The notes: generated from the letters alone by a model not told the origin. A stretch of 64,000 nt of DNA from Tuctoria greenei (GCA_036927565.1 JAYESD010000008.1:111708279-111772278), one strand, 5' to 3'; positions 1 through 10,477 are shown, counted from the stretch's first letter. Numbers and translations are program-made.

Positions 1-318
1 GTGTACCAAATCAAACATGAAATGTTTGATGGTCATTAAGGGCACTATCATGGAAGCCATTTGAGGAGCAATCCCTAAATGTGAAACTTCTACTGAGTAC
101 CTCCAGAAGATTGAATGTTAGTTTATTGGCTCCTCTAAGGCTACAGCGAGCACTCTTATTAAGAGGCTCATTACTGATAAATACCATGAAGGTGATGTGC
201 GGAAGCACATTCTAAGGATGACAAACATGACTGCAAAGCTTAATCCCCTGGATATGGGGTTGAAAGATGAGTTCCTTGTGCATCTCATCTTCACCTCACT
301 TACAAACGACTATGAAGC
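1..318 (+). pseudogene. Element A (outer Ty1/copia): gag fragment, left part
   Basis: This is the tail of a copia gag (UBN2/gag_2-type) coding region. The readable stretch from about 197 has the family look of gag N-terminal domains (HILRMTNMTAKL, then DEFLVHLIFTSL). Stops and shifts interrupt the region before 190. The reading frame stops abruptly at 318, where element B is inserted. It picks up again at 10478: joining the flanks across the TSD gives a continuous gag phrase, YEA followed by FVINYNSQ. This shows that 1-318 and 10478-14073 are one interrupted element. Its 5' LTR and PBS lie left of the window. It is non-functional. Confidence 0.85.
314..318. repeat. Target site duplication of element B, left copy (GAAGC)
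   Basis: The five bases GAAGC immediately before the 5' LTR are repeated exactly at 10473-10477 after the 3' LTR. This is the 5-bp duplication expected from a copia integrase. Confidence 0.92.
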
Positions 319-500
319 TGTGAGACCTATGTGTGCTAAATACATTGGCTTTGACAATAAAAGTTTTGAATGCTGCCATAACATCTTTTTAGCAAGGTCA
401 GACTCTAGCTCCGAGCTTCTGCAAGGTCCGACAATAAGTCCGACTTTCTTGGTCTAGATCCGACATGTTTTTGGATAGCTCCGGTGAGCTTTGTCTTTAG

Positions 501-712
501 CTCTGGCATGTCTTTGATAGCTCTGGCATGTCTTTGATAGCTCCGACATGTCATTGTTAAGCTCCGATATGTTTTGCTAGGTTGTACTAGCTTTGGTAAG
601 CTCCGGCGCTAGGTTGTACTAGATTTGGTAAGCTCCAGCGCTAGGTTGTACTAGCTTTGGTAAGCTCCGGCGCTAGGTTTTACCATCTTTGATAAGCTCC
701 GGCTCAAGCTTC
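501..712 (+). repeat. Tandem repeats in B 5' LTR (20-bp and 32-bp units)
   Basis: Two copies of a 20-bp unit (AGCTCTGGCATGTCTTTGAT) are followed by about four copies of a 32-bp unit built around CTAGGTTGTACTAG and TTTGGTAAGCTCCGGCG. The 3' LTR has five copies of the 32-bp unit (about 8895-9060), so copy number changed between the two LTRs. Confidence 0.8.
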
Positions 713-1505
713 GGTTATCTTTGGCAAGGTCCAGTGCTTGATCGCAATGTTCCTTCTTTTATCTTGCAATGTTTCGAACCTGCTTTATATTCTTAGAAAG
801 ATTGCTTAGTATTCATTTGCTAAGTGTTTGGTGTGTTTTTGTTGATATGGCTGATATCATTTTGATATGCTTTGCAACATGCTTATGTGAGGTGCTCACG
901 TAATGTGTTATGTTCGGAACTGACTTGAGTCAAGTCGCGGACTTGGACTCGTATGGATTGGTTGTTTATTCATGTGCAGGTGTTGCATGATTTCAAGACA
1001 TGGCTGGTGACGGGATCCATTGGACTAGTATCAGGGAGGAGATGAGGTTCCAACAACCAAGTTCGGGAGGAACTGTGGTTGAGCTGGTCAGGAGGTCGCG
1101 CAGGATGATTGAATCAAGGGCAGTGCATATGAAGGTTATAGAACATCGAAGGAAGGTGTTTGCACGTATGCATGCGGTGCATGACATGGCAACATGGTTC
1201 CGAAGATGGTTTATGGATGGGAAGATCTGGTTGGAAGGATTGGATCATATCGGTTGATGACTTTGGCTGCGACAGAGTCGGTTATAGCTCGGTATGGAAA
1301 GTATCGAGTTGGTTATGATAGGATTTCGTGTGGGTCATGAATTTGAGTTGTTTTAGGAATGTGGGATATGTTCCTAAGGTGTTTGGAAGTCTTAAGATTG
1401 CTTCTATCTACGTATAGAAGAGTCCTAAGCAGTTATGGAAAGTTTTGATTTGTGAACGAAGTAGGATTAGAGTCCTGATTTGAGTTGAGTTGGCTTTCGA
1501 GTTGG

Positions 1506-1579
1506 TTATATAAGCAAGGGAGGCCAGAGCTCCTGGTGGACGACTTTGGGGCTGTTCCTCTTGTGTTCTATTGAATAAA
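1506..1579 (+). promoter_or_regulatory. B 5' LTR core promoter and poly(A) signal
   Basis: TTATATAAG at 1506-1514 is the best TATA box in the LTR. About 60 bp downstream lies AATAAA (1574-1579). This order fits a U3-R layout in which transcription starts about 30 bp after the TATA box. The same pair occurs in the 3' LTR at 9856-9864 and 9924-9929. Assignment is by motif only. Confidence 0.6.
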
Positions 1580-2119
1580 ATTCGTAGTTTGAATGAACTT
1601 TTGTGCCTTGGTTCCGACTTGTTCCAGACAAGTTTTACTCGTCGAGTTTCTGACAGCACTACCTTTTGTTGGTGGTTTTATCATAACTCGAGTTTTACAG
1701 ATTCAATTGATGTGATTCTTTTTGGGGCTTCACAACTTGATTGTCTATTATCTTTCAAAAGTTCACGGTCATTGGATTTGTGGTCTCTGATCTACACGAG
1801 TTTCTTTGCAGCGTTCCAAAACTGTTTTCTCGGGTAGGACAGATTGACCTTTGTTCGATCTTTTGATCATAACTTGAGTTTCTCTCGATGGATTTGAGTG
1901 ATTATTATTGTGTTTTATTTGTGACTTGATTCTCTCTGATATATATCACTTTTGTCCCGGTGAAACACGTTTAGATTAGTTTCACACACGATTTCTTTAA
2001 CAGATCGTTTTTCTGCCGAAGGGATTGGGATTTAATTGTTTCCGCTGCGTAAGATTTTTTAAATCTACCATTCACCCCCCCCCCCTAGTAGATTTTCACG
2101 TGCTCTTCGATCCTACAAT

Positions 2120-2137
2120 TGGTATCAGAGCCACGGT
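2120..2137 (+). other. B primer binding site (tRNA-Met type)
   Basis: TGGTATCAGAGCC begins two bases after the 5' LTR end. It is the canonical plant copia PBS, complementary to the 3' end of initiator tRNA-Met. Confidence 0.92.
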
Positions 2138-2179
2138 GCTCTAATCATTGTGATCTGCACTTGTTTTCGACTAATCATC

Positions 2180-3835
2180 ATGGAGAAATACTCCGCCAAA
2201 CCTTGTGTGTGTGATGGCATTGATTTTCAGGTTTGGAAGGCACTCATGGAGGCTTTCATCCAGGCGCAAGGCTTTGAAATATGGGAGAAGGTGTACAAGT
2301 CTTATGAAGTGCTGTCAAATGATCAAGTTACAGCTACAAATCTGAGAGGTGTCGACAACAACAACAAGGCTCGAGACTTGATCATACAAGGATTAACTCA
2401 AAGCGACTTCGACCGTGTTGCAAACCTCCGATCTGCATACGATGTGTGGAAAGCACTTTGTGATTACCACGAAGGATCCAACACGATCAAGGAGGTAAGG
2501 CAAGACATGTTCAAGAAAGAATACATGCGCTTTGAGATGCAACCCGGTGAGTCAATTGATGATATCTTTGCTCGCTTTAATAAAATTCTCAGTAACTTGC
2601 GTAGCGTCAATGTTAATTTTTCAGGTGCTGAAAATGCTAGGCAATTGTTAAGTGCATTAGACATGTCAATTTGGGATATGAAAGTTACATCCATTCGTGA
2701 ATCTACTGTCATGAGTACACTTACTTTAGATGTGCTATATTCCAAGTTAAAAACTCATGAAATTAACATCTTATCACGTAAGAACCCAAATAAGTCTATT
2801 GCATTTGTCTCACAACTTGATATGCCTATCTCCGGCCAATCATCATCTTGCAATATTCTTGCTTTGTTGTCCTCACTAACCCTGGAGCAGATCGAGGAAT
2901 TTCCAGAAAAGGAGTTAACACTAATCTCTACTAGGTTCTCAAAAGCATTGCAAAATGTGAGAACTAGAAGGAGAGGAAGCTCCAGACCTCAATGTTGTTT
3001 TGAATGTGGTAAGACAGGACACTTTCGTACAGAATGCCCTAACCTTTCAGGTCCTACTACCCGTGAAGAAAAACAGAACAAGGTCAAGACCACCTCTGGA
3101 AACCCCAACAAGAAAAATAAGGGTACCATAGGACGCAAGATGATTAACAGCTTCATCACTGCACTTCAAGAGCTCGGTTCAAGCGATGTAGACTTTGAAA
3201 GTGATGAAGATGATGACGATCTGGCCAACTTATGCTTCATGGCAGGCAAAACAAGATCAAGATCAAGTCAGGAGGATGCACAACACAACAGTGACGACGA
3301 TGAGGTATGTTCTACCTGTAATAAAATGTGTGATGCAATTTCTCGTGCAACTATTATTGTTAAGAAAAATGACAAAAATCTTAGGGATAATGATGCTAAA
3401 ATTGAATCACAAGAATCTAAAATCAACTGTTTGAAAATCTTGATTCCTAGTGATGATTCTTGTCCCTCATGTGATTTAATCTATGAACAATTGTCCACAC
3501 TAAGAACTGCACACTCCTCCACTCTAGATAGACTTGAACTTGAAATTGAAAAGAACAAAAAGCTTGCTGCACTTGACATTGGAAACTTAAAAGATGCTTC
3601 TTGTTCTACAATTGATTTGCATTGTTCTAGTTGTGATGATCTTGAAAAGAAACTAAAAGATGCTATGAATGAAATTTCAATATTAAATAATGCTTTATGT
3701 TCTCATGAAGTTAAATATTTTTCTAATTGCAAATCAAAAGGAAAAACTTCATGTGAAAATTGCCTTGATTTGTCCGATAAACTTGATAACATGCATAGGA
3801 CATTAGATCGGTTTTGTAATGGAATAAGAACCTAA
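2180..3835 (+). CDS. gag: Element B gag (capsid/nucleocapsid), first part
   Basis: Retrotransposon Gag, which packages the element RNA in the cytoplasmic particle. I place the start at the ATG at 2180 (MEKYSAKPCVCDG), in frame with the open region and 60 bp after the PBS, because the frame upstream has only a GTG. A gag_2/UBN2-like domain covers roughly residues 1-190 (YDVWKALCDYHEG, ESIDDIFARFNKIL). A CCHC zinc knuckle (CFECGKTGHFRTEC) sits near residue 273. A long acidic, Cys- and coil-rich C-terminal part follows, as in Sireviruses. The frame ends at a TAA (3833-3835). The same frame continues downstream with a second knuckle, so this stop is probably a mutation. Confidence 0.85.
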   Translation: MEKYSAKPCVCDGIDFQVWKALMEAFIQAQGFEIWEKVYKSYEVLSNDQVTATNLRGVDNNNKARDLIIQGLTQSDFDRVANLRSAYDVWKALCDYHEGSNTIKEVRQDMFKKEYMRFEMQPGESIDDIFARFNKILSNLRSVNVNFSGAENARQLLSALDMSIWDMKVTSIRESTVMSTLTLDVLYSKLKTHEINILSRKNPNKSIAFVSQLDMPISGQSSSCNILALLSSLTLEQIEEFPEKELTLISTRFSKALQNVRTRRRGSSRPQCCFECGKTGHFRTECPNLSGPTTREEKQNKVKTTSGNPNKKNKGTIGRKMINSFITALQELGSSDVDFESDEDDDDLANLCFMAGKTRSRSSQEDAQHNSDDDEVCSTCNKMCDAISRATIIVKKNDKNLRDNDAKIESQESKINCLKILIPSDDSCPSCDLIYEQLSTLRTAHSSTLDRLELEIEKNKKLAALDIGNLKDASCSTIDLHCSSCDDLEKKLKDAMNEISILNNALCSHEVKYFSNCKSKGKTSCENCLDLSDKLDNMHRTLDRFCNGIRT

Positions 3836-4495
3836 ACTTGCCGCTGAATTATTCCAAGTCTTGCAAAGATAAAACTGGTTTAGGTTTTGATTCTCACTCA
3901 TGCTAAGACACATCCACCTAAAATTGTAAAGTCATTAGGAAGTGGTTTGATTCAAACAGTTCCTAAACAAAAAGAAGTGATTTTCAAATCTGCAGGGGTG
4001 TTGTCTCATTCGGTTTCAAATAAAAATGTTGTTTGCTCATCTAGACATGAACACAAAGTTAAATTTCATTGTACCTACTGTGGTAGAGATGGTCATGTCA
4101 TAGATTTTTGTTATAGACTAGCTAAACAACAGAAAAGGGAAAGAATGATTGCTAGATCTCATAACTTTCATGCAAAATTTGCTGCACATATTAAACCGAA
4201 TGCCAGGAACATGCAACCTGCTGTTATGAGTCAAAAACATTTAAAGTTTACCTCCGAACCTTCTGTTTTTGCCTCCGGAGCTACTGATTTTTATGCTACT
4301 CAAGTAACATCTTATAAGTCAGTAGTTTAGAGTAAAAAACCTCAAACTTTGACTCGTAAACCTGCTGTTTCATCTCAGCTTTCACGTGTTTTTCCTGCTG
4401 CACGTCGTGTGACTTAGTACTAGATTCCTAAATGCCTTTTGACTAACCCCAGTATTGAGTCATCGATGTATTGTGCTTCTATGTAGGTTACACGT
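3836..4495 (+). pseudogene. Element B gag C-terminus with second zinc knuckle, broken
   Basis: This stretch stays in the gag frame but carries several stops (including 4328-4330 and others to about 4485). The open part at 3887-4330 encodes a second CCHC-like knuckle, FHCTYCGRDGHVIDFC. A second knuckle separated from the first by an acidic region is typical of the Sirevirus gag. The end of the stretch leads directly into protease with no frame change, so gag-pol was one continuous reading frame. Confidence 0.75.
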
Positions 4496-5908
4496 TTGAG
4501 GAAGGAGAACATTTGGATTGTGGATTCAGGTTGCTCACGCCACATCACCGGTAACAAAGATTGGTTCTCCTCCCTCTCTTTTGTGTCACGTGTAGAGAAT
4601 GTTACTTTTGTCGATAATTCTTCAACTCCTATAATTGCTAAGGGTTCGGTTAGAGTAAATGATCACTACACTTTGAAGGATGTGGCACTTGTCAAAAATT
4701 TGAAATACAACTTGCTTTCTGTTTCACAATTGCTAGATGAAAATCTGGAAATTATTTTCAATAAAAACTGCTGCAAAGTTGTAGGTTCAAATAGTGAGCT
4801 TATTTTTAACATGTCTCGGTTTGGAAGAGTTTTTAAAGCTAATTTTGATATGTCTTCCTCTAAGCATAGGTGTCTAGTTGCTAATGATTCAAATGACTTA
4901 TATTTTTGGCATCGTAGACTTGGTCACGTAGGCTTTGATCACCTAACACGTGTTAGTGCTCTTGATCGCATACGTGGGCTACCTAAGCTTAAAGGCGGCA
5001 AAGAAATTGTGTTCTCTTCTTGTAGACGTGCTAAGATGGTTGCAGGTTCACATACTTCTCTCACAATGATCATGACAACTGAACCGGGTCAACTTTTGCA
5101 CCTTGACACCGTAGGACCTTCACGTGTTCAATCCTTCAGAGGTAAATGGTATGTTCTTGTTATTGTTGATGATTATTCTAGATACTCTTGGGTTTACTTC
5201 ATGGCATCTAAGAATGAAGCTTTTAGTCACTTTAGAACTTTATTTCATAGATTATCAATTGATCACCCAGGATCTTTAAAAGCAATTAGAAGTGATAACG
5301 GAACTGAATTTAAAAATCAATCTTTTGATCACTTTTGTGCTGAAATTGGAATAGATCATCAATTTTCTTCACCATATGTACCTCAACAAAATTGTTTTGT
5401 AGAAAGAAAGAACAGAACCTTAGTTGAGATGGCTAGGACTACGCTTGATGAATATCAAACTCCTAGGAAATTTTGGACTGATGCGATTCCAACCGCTTGT
5501 TATGTCTCAAATCGTGTTTTCTTGTGCGCTAAGCTAGGTAAAACACCATATGAGCTCCGGTTTGGACATAGGCCTAGTGTTACGCACTTTCGGGTCTTTG
5601 GTTGCAAATGTTTTGTTAAGAAACATGGTAATCTTGATAAATTTGAACCTAGATCCATTGATGGCATGTTTCTTGGTTATCCATCTCATACTAGAGGCTA
5701 CCGTGTGCTTTTACTTGACACTAACAAAATTGTGGAGACTTGTGAAGTGTCTTTTGATGAAGCTAGCCCAGGTACTAGCTTAAACATTACAGGTCCAGAT
5801 CCATATCCGCAGGGGGAGAGCATTTTTGTTGAAGATGAGGAAGAGGTGGAGCTGCTGCCCAAAAATTCAGCAGCTCATGACATTGTTCGAGCTCCTGATT
5901 TTGATTAA
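4496..5908 (+). CDS. pol: Element B pol, part 1: protease and integrase
   Basis: It opens with the aspartic protease motif (WIVDSGCSRHITG). The GAG-pre-integrase segment follows (LYFWHRRLGHVGFDHL). The zinc-finger cysteine pair is damaged here: SSCRRAK stands where CxxC is usual. The integrase core comes next, with the first D in LDTVGPSRV, the second D in RSDNGTEF and E in FVERKNRT. The usual NG before VERKN is replaced by CF. Integrase inserts the cDNA into the host chromosome. The frame closes at TAA 5906-5908, then continues in the same frame at 5921. A single stop therefore splits integrase from RT. No ATG is expected at 4496, since this was part of a polyprotein. Confidence 0.88.
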   Translation: MRKENIWIVDSGCSRHITGNKDWFSSLSFVSRVENVTFVDNSSTPIIAKGSVRVNDHYTLKDVALVKNLKYNLLSVSQLLDENLEIIFNKNCCKVVGSNSELIFNMSRFGRVFKANFDMSSSKHRCLVANDSNDLYFWHRRLGHVGFDHLTRVSALDRIRGLPKLKGGKEIVFSSCRRAKMVAGSHTSLTMIMTTEPGQLLHLDTVGPSRVQSFRGKWYVLVIVDDYSRYSWVYFMASKNEAFSHFRTLFHRLSIDHPGSLKAIRSDNGTEFKNQSFDHFCAEIGIDHQFSSPYVPQQNCFVERKNRTLVEMARTTLDEYQTPRKFWTDAIPTACYVSNRVFLCAKLGKTPYELRFGHRPSVTHFRVFGCKCFVKKHGNLDKFEPRSIDGMFLGYPSHTRGYRVLLLDTNKIVETCEVSFDEASPGTSLNITGPDPYPQGESIFVEDEEEVELLPKNSAAHDIVRAPDFD

Positions 5909-5920
5909 CAGCAAGCTCCG

Positions 5921-7441
5921 ATGACCACCTTTGCTAGTCCAGATCCTCCTCAAGTTACAAGCTCATCGATTTGTGATGAACATGAAGAAGAAGAAGCTTG
6001 TGAAGTGTCCACTTCCCTCCGGGTTCTCAAAATTCATCCTCCACAACAGATTATTGGAAGCTTGCACGAACGAGTTACACGGTCCAGGTTTTGCGATCCA
6101 AACTCTCATGCTCATTCTGATTTTGTTGCTTCTTTTGAACCCAAAGATATATCACACGCACTCACTATTGAATCTTGGATTATTGCCATGCAAGAAGAGT
6201 TAGAAAATTTTGAAAGAAATAATGTTTGGAAACTTGTACCTCCTGCTCTAGGTCACACTTTAATTGGAACTAAATGGGTGTTTAAAAATAAACAATGGGA
6301 CGATGGGGTTGTGGTTAGGAATAAGGCTAGGTTGGTTGCTCAAGGTTTCACTCAAGTTGAAGGTCTATATTTTGATGAAACTTTTGCTCCTGTTGCTAGA
6401 TTAGAAGCCATAAGAATTTTGTTAGCTTTTGCTGCATCTAAAGGTTTTAAGCTATACCAAATGGATGTTAAAAGTGCTTTTCTTAATGGCTACATAGATG
6501 AGGAGGTTTATGTCAAACAACCACCGGGTTTTGAAAATTCAGATTTTCCTAATCATGTTTACAAACTGTGCAAAGCCTTGTACGGTCTCAAACAAGCCCC
6601 TAGAGCATGGTACGATAGGTTAAATACATTCTTACTTGAAAAGGGGTTTACCATGGGCAAGGTTGATAAAACTATTTTTGTGCTTAAGCATGGCAATGAC
6701 TCATTATTCGTTCAAGTGTATGTGGATGATATTATCTTTGGTTGTGCTTCTCATGATCTTGTGTCCAAGTTTTCAGCTATGATGAGTTCAGAATTTGAGA
6801 TGAGTATGATGGGAGAACTTCCGTACTTTTTGGGGCTGCAAATCAAGCAAACCAAGGAGGGTACCTTTGTGCATCAAATGAAGTATACAAAAGACCTCCT
6901 AAGGCGCTTCAACATGGACAAAAGCAAGCCTCTTCGGACACCAATGGGAATAGCAACAACACTTGAACTTGATGAAGAAGGTGAACCCGTGGATCAAAAA
7001 GAATATAGAAGCATGATCGGATCACTTTTGTACCTCACGGTATCAAGACCGGACATACAATTCAGTGTATGTCTTTGTGCACGGTTTCAAGCCTCCCCAC
7101 GTGCTTCACATCGTCAAGCCATCAAAAGGATTCTTGGGTACTTGCATGGAACTCAAGAATTTGACATTTTTCTTCCTTCTTCCTCAACCGTTACTTTGAA
7201 TGATTTTTCCGATGCGGATTTTGGAGGTTGTAGGATTGATAGGAAAAGTACTTTCGGTGCTTGTCATTTTCTTGGTAATTCACTTGTTGCATGGTCATCT
7301 AGAAAACAAAGTTCAGTTGCACAATCCACTGCCGAATCTGAATATGTAGCTGCTGCTAGCGCTTGTTCACAAATTCTTTGGATTGTTCAAACACTTAAGG
7401 ACTATGGGGTTGATCTAGATAGTGTTCCACTGTTTTTGTGA
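5921..7441 (+). CDS. pol: Element B pol, part 2: reverse transcriptase and RNase H
   Basis: Copia RT is recognisable from the order WVFKNKQ, ARLVAQGFTQVEG, FAPVARLEAIR, QMDVKSAFLNG, LYGLKQAPRAW and the catalytic YVDDIIFG (about 6719-6742). RNase H follows (DADFGGCRIDRKST, WSSRKQSSVAQSTAESEY). EFEMSMMGELPYFLGLQI is the Sirevirus version of that RT block. The frame ends early at 7441 because one extra T in the run at about 7433-7437 shifts the frame. The last RNase H segment lies in another frame from 7422. Confidence 0.9.
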   Translation: MTTFASPDPPQVTSSSICDEHEEEEACEVSTSLRVLKIHPPQQIIGSLHERVTRSRFCDPNSHAHSDFVASFEPKDISHALTIESWIIAMQEELENFERNNVWKLVPPALGHTLIGTKWVFKNKQWDDGVVVRNKARLVAQGFTQVEGLYFDETFAPVARLEAIRILLAFAASKGFKLYQMDVKSAFLNGYIDEEVYVKQPPGFENSDFPNHVYKLCKALYGLKQAPRAWYDRLNTFLLEKGFTMGKVDKTIFVLKHGNDSLFVQVYVDDIIFGCASHDLVSKFSAMMSSEFEMSMMGELPYFLGLQIKQTKEGTFVHQMKYTKDLLRRFNMDKSKPLRTPMGIATTLELDEEGEPVDQKEYRSMIGSLLYLTVSRPDIQFSVCLCARFQASPRASHRQAIKRILGYLHGTQEFDIFLPSSSTVTLNDFSDADFGGCRIDRKSTFGACHFLGNSLVAWSSRKQSSVAQSTAESEYVAAASACSQILWIVQTLKDYGVDLDSVPLFL

Positions 7442-7673
7442 CAACACTAGTGCCATTTGCATTGCTAAGAACCCTGTGCAACATTCTAGAACTAAGCACA
7501 TTGACATTAGGTATCACTTTCTCCGTGATAATATTGGAAAAGGAAACATTGTGCTTCACCATGTAGATACCGAACAACAATTGGCTGACATTTTTACAAA
7601 ACCTTTGGATTTCACTCGTTTTTGTTACATTCATAGTGAAATAGGGGTTATGCATCCTCATGGCTTAAATTGC
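7436..7673 (+). pseudogene. Element B pol, RNase H C-terminal tail after a frameshift
   Basis: The frame carries CDNTSAICIAKNP, HSRTKHIDIRYHFLRD and ADIFTKPLD, the conserved end of copia RNase H. It is offset by one base from the frame of 5921-7441. It runs into the long G run at 7674, which would translate as polyglycine. Confidence 0.85.
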
Positions 7674-7697
7674 GGGGGGGGGGGGGGGGGGGGGGGG
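7674..7697 (+). repeat. Poly-G tract, 24 bases
   Basis: An uninterrupted run of 24 G lies just after the last RNase H codons of element B. It may be a purine tract that expanded by slippage, or an assembly/sequencing artefact. Length is uncertain in any assembly. Confidence 0.9.
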
Positions 7698-8618
7698 TAA
7701 TGAAACTTGGGAAGTCTATGTGTGAATTTGAACTAAAATAATATGAGCATAACAATTTCATACATATATGACTTGTGATTCCTTTTACATGCTGAAAGTT
7801 CTTACTACATTACTCATGTTATACATTAATTGGAATAATTACTTACACTAAATCAGGTCATGATCGAACTTTCTTCCTGTTTTGAACTTGTTGCATGTTC
7901 ACAAGTGTTGTTAATCATAAAGAATTAATCAAGTAATCAACTCACATGCTGAGTTTTTATGAACAAATTTAAATTGAAAAAAGATCAAGAGAATATGCAT
8001 GCATCGCACTTCTTCTTTTCAGATGGCTTATCATTGCACTTAGATATGAACTTGGAAGAAGTTGTGTACGACTAAAACCATGTCTTTAAGCTTCTGATTG
8101 TCAAATGACATAGGCTTGGCTTGGTTGGTTAGAATAAGGCAGATGCGCATATAATCTCTTGCAAATATCATATGATCTAATTTGTGTCTTGAAAAATAAT
8201 AAAATGCAGCAACAAGTGTCATGCTTTCAGGTATTGAAATAGTTAAGTTTGTGAGATCATGACTTGCTTAAATTGAAAATCACATTTGATCTCTAGCATG
8301 GCTTACACTACTTTATGTATCGCATTGTTGTGATAGTGTAAGTTACTTGATAGTATGACTTGGATGAGCTTTGTTTTATATGTATATGTTATAATATGCT
8401 CATAACAATTAAAATTTCTCTTTTGAACCTTGCTGAACACATTGTCAAAGGGGGAGAGATAATATGGTGAATTATGCAAGGGAGAGAATATGTATAAGGG
8501 GAGAAATTTATTTCTATCTCATTTGATTTTCAAAAAGGGGGAAAATTGTTCTCAAAACTTTTCATGCCAATGTTCGGATTTTAAATGGTGTTGCCAATGC
8601 ATTCATCAAGGGGAAGAT
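7698..8618 (+). other. Element B 3' untranslated spacer with repeated PPT-like tracts
   Basis: There is no coding potential of note. Five purine-rich tracts lie at about 8447-8458, 8478-8487, 8496-8506, 8532-8544 and 8608-8617. The last abuts the 3' LTR and should be the true polypurine tract priming plus-strand DNA. Repeated PPT-like motifs upstream of the 3' LTR are a described Sirevirus hallmark. Confidence 0.75.
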
Positions 8619-10472
8619 TGTGAGACCTATGTGTGCTGAATACATTGGCTTGTACTGAATACATTGGCTTTGACAATAAAAGTTTTGAATGCTGCCATAA
8701 CATCTTCTTAGTAAGGTCAGACTCTAGCTCCAAGCTTCCGCAAGGTCCGGCAATAGGTCCGGCTTTCTTTGTCTAAATTCGACATGTTTTTGGATAGATC
8801 CGGTGAGCTTTGTCTTTAGCTCTGGCATGTCTTTGATAGCTCTGGCATGTCTTTGATAGCTCTGACATGTCATTGTTAAGCTCCGGTATGTTTTGCTAGG
8901 TTGTACTAGCTTTGGTAAGCTCCGGCGCTGGGTTGTACTAGCTTTGGTAAGCTCCAGCGCTAGGTTGTACTAGCTTTGGTAAGCTCCGGCGCTAGGTTGT
9001 ACTAGCTTTGGTAAGCTACAGCGCTAGGTTGTACCAGCTTTGATAAGCTCTGGCTCAAGCTTCGGTTAGCTTTGGCAAGGTTCGGTGCTTGATTGCAATG
9101 TTCCTGCTTTTATCTTGCAATATTTCGAACCTGCTTTATATTCTTAGAAAGATTGCTTAGTATTCATTTGCTAAGTTTTTTGTGTGTTTTGGTTATATGG
9201 CTGATATTGTTTTGATGTTCTTTGCAACATGCTTATGTGAGGTGCTCACGTAAGGTGTTGTGTTCGGAACTGACTTGAGTCAAGTCGCGGACTTGGGCTC
9301 GTACGGATTGGTTGTTTATTCATGTGCAGGTGTTGCATGAGTTCAAGACATGGCTGGTCACGGGATCCATTGGACTAGTCTCAGGGAGGAGATGAGGTTC
9401 CAACAACCAAGTTCAGGAGGAACTGTGGTTGATCTGGTCAGGAAGTCGCGCAGGATGATTGAATCAAGGGCAGTGCATATGAAGGTTACTGAACGTCGAA
9501 GGAAGGTGTTCGCACGTATGCATGCAGTGCATGACATGGCAACATGGTTCCGAAGATGGTTTATGGATGGGAAGATCTGGTTGGAAGGATCGGATCGTAT
9601 CGGTTGAAGACTTTGGCTGCGGCAGAGTCGGTTATGGCTTGGTATGGAAAGTATCGAGTTCGTTATGATAGGATTTCGTGTGGGTCACAAATTTGAGTTG
9701 TTTTAGGAATGTGGGATATGTTCCTAAGGTGTTTGGAAGTCTTAAGATTGCTTCTATCTATGTATAGAAGAGTCCTAAGCAGTTATGAAAAGTTTCGATT
9801 CGTGAACGGAGTAGGATTAGAGTCCTGATTTGAGTTGAGTTGGCTTTCGAGCTGGTTATATAAGCAAGGGAGGCCAGAGCTCGTGGTGTACTACTTTGGG
9901 GCTGTTTCTCTTGTGTTCTATTGAATAAAATTCTTAGTTTGAAGGAACTTTTGTGCCTTGTTCGTCCGACTTGTTCCAGACAAGTTTTATAGATTTCTGG
10001 ACAGCACTACCTTTCGTTGGTGGTTTTATCATAACTCCAGTTTTACAGATCCAATTGACGTGATTTTTTTTTTGGTTGTCTTCAAAACTTGATTATATAT
10101 TATCTGTCAAAATTTCACGGTCATTGGATTTGTGGTTTCTGATCTACACGAGTTTCTTTGCAGCGTTCCTGAATTGTTTTTCTCGGGTAGGACAGATTGA
10201 CATTTGTTCAATCTTTTGATCATAACTTGAGTTTCTCTCGACAGATTTGAGTGACTCTTCTTGTGTTTTCTTCGTGACTTGATTCTCTCTGATATATATC
10301 ACTTTTATCCCGATGAAACACATTTATATTAGTTTCACACACGATTTCTTTAACAGATCGTTTTTCTGCTAAAAGGGTTGGGATTTAATTGTTTCCGCTG
10401 CGTAAGATTTTTTAAATCTACCATTCATCCCCCCCCCCTCATGTAGCTTTTCACATGCTCTTCGATCCTACA
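8619..10472 (+). repeat. Element B 3' LTR
   Basis: It pairs with 319-2117, with the same TGTGAGACC start and CCTACA end, followed by the TSD GAAGC. A duplication of about 20 bp sits near the start (the ACTGAATACATTGGCT phrase appears twice). It has one extra 32-bp unit in its tandem array, and substitutions are scattered throughout. Confidence 0.93.
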
Positions 10473-10477
10473 GAAGC
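10473..10477. repeat. Target site duplication of element B, right copy (GAAGC)
   Basis: Exact copy of 314-318. Element A's gag resumes at the next base. Confidence 0.92.

Larger units (their letters stand above)
319..2117 (+). repeat. Element B 5' LTR
   Basis: The LTR starts TGTGAGACC and ends CCTACA, directly before the PBS. It matches 8619-10472 along its length. It contains short tandem repeats (481-712), a TATA box (1506-1514), a polyadenylation-type AATAAA (1574-1579) and, near its 3' end, an 11-base C run followed by CTAG. The same C-run signature is seen at the end of element E's LTR. The 3' copy is longer mainly because of one more 32-bp repeat unit and a small duplication near its start. 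Confidence 0.93.
319..10472 (+). mobile_element. Element B: complete Sirevirus-like Ty1/copia retrotransposon
   Basis: This is a 10.15-kb element with two long LTRs (about 1.80 and 1.85 kb), a perfect 5-bp TSD, a tRNA-Met-type PBS (TGGTATCAGAGCC), gag, PR-INT-RT-RNase H, and several purine-rich tracts before the 3' LTR. Long LTRs, a long gag with two zinc knuckles, repeated PPT-like tracts and RT/RNase H motifs (EFEMSMMGEL, HSRTKHIDIRYHFLRD) point to the Sirevirus (SIRE/Maximus) lineage. The whole coding region lies in one reading frame, but it carries several stops and, near the end of RNase H, one frameshift. It cannot be autonomous now. It is nested in element A. Confidence 0.93.

Noticed and set aside
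7674..7697. Poly-G as coding for a glycine-rich protein tail
   Set aside because: It lies after the conserved end of RNase H; slippage or artefact is simpler.
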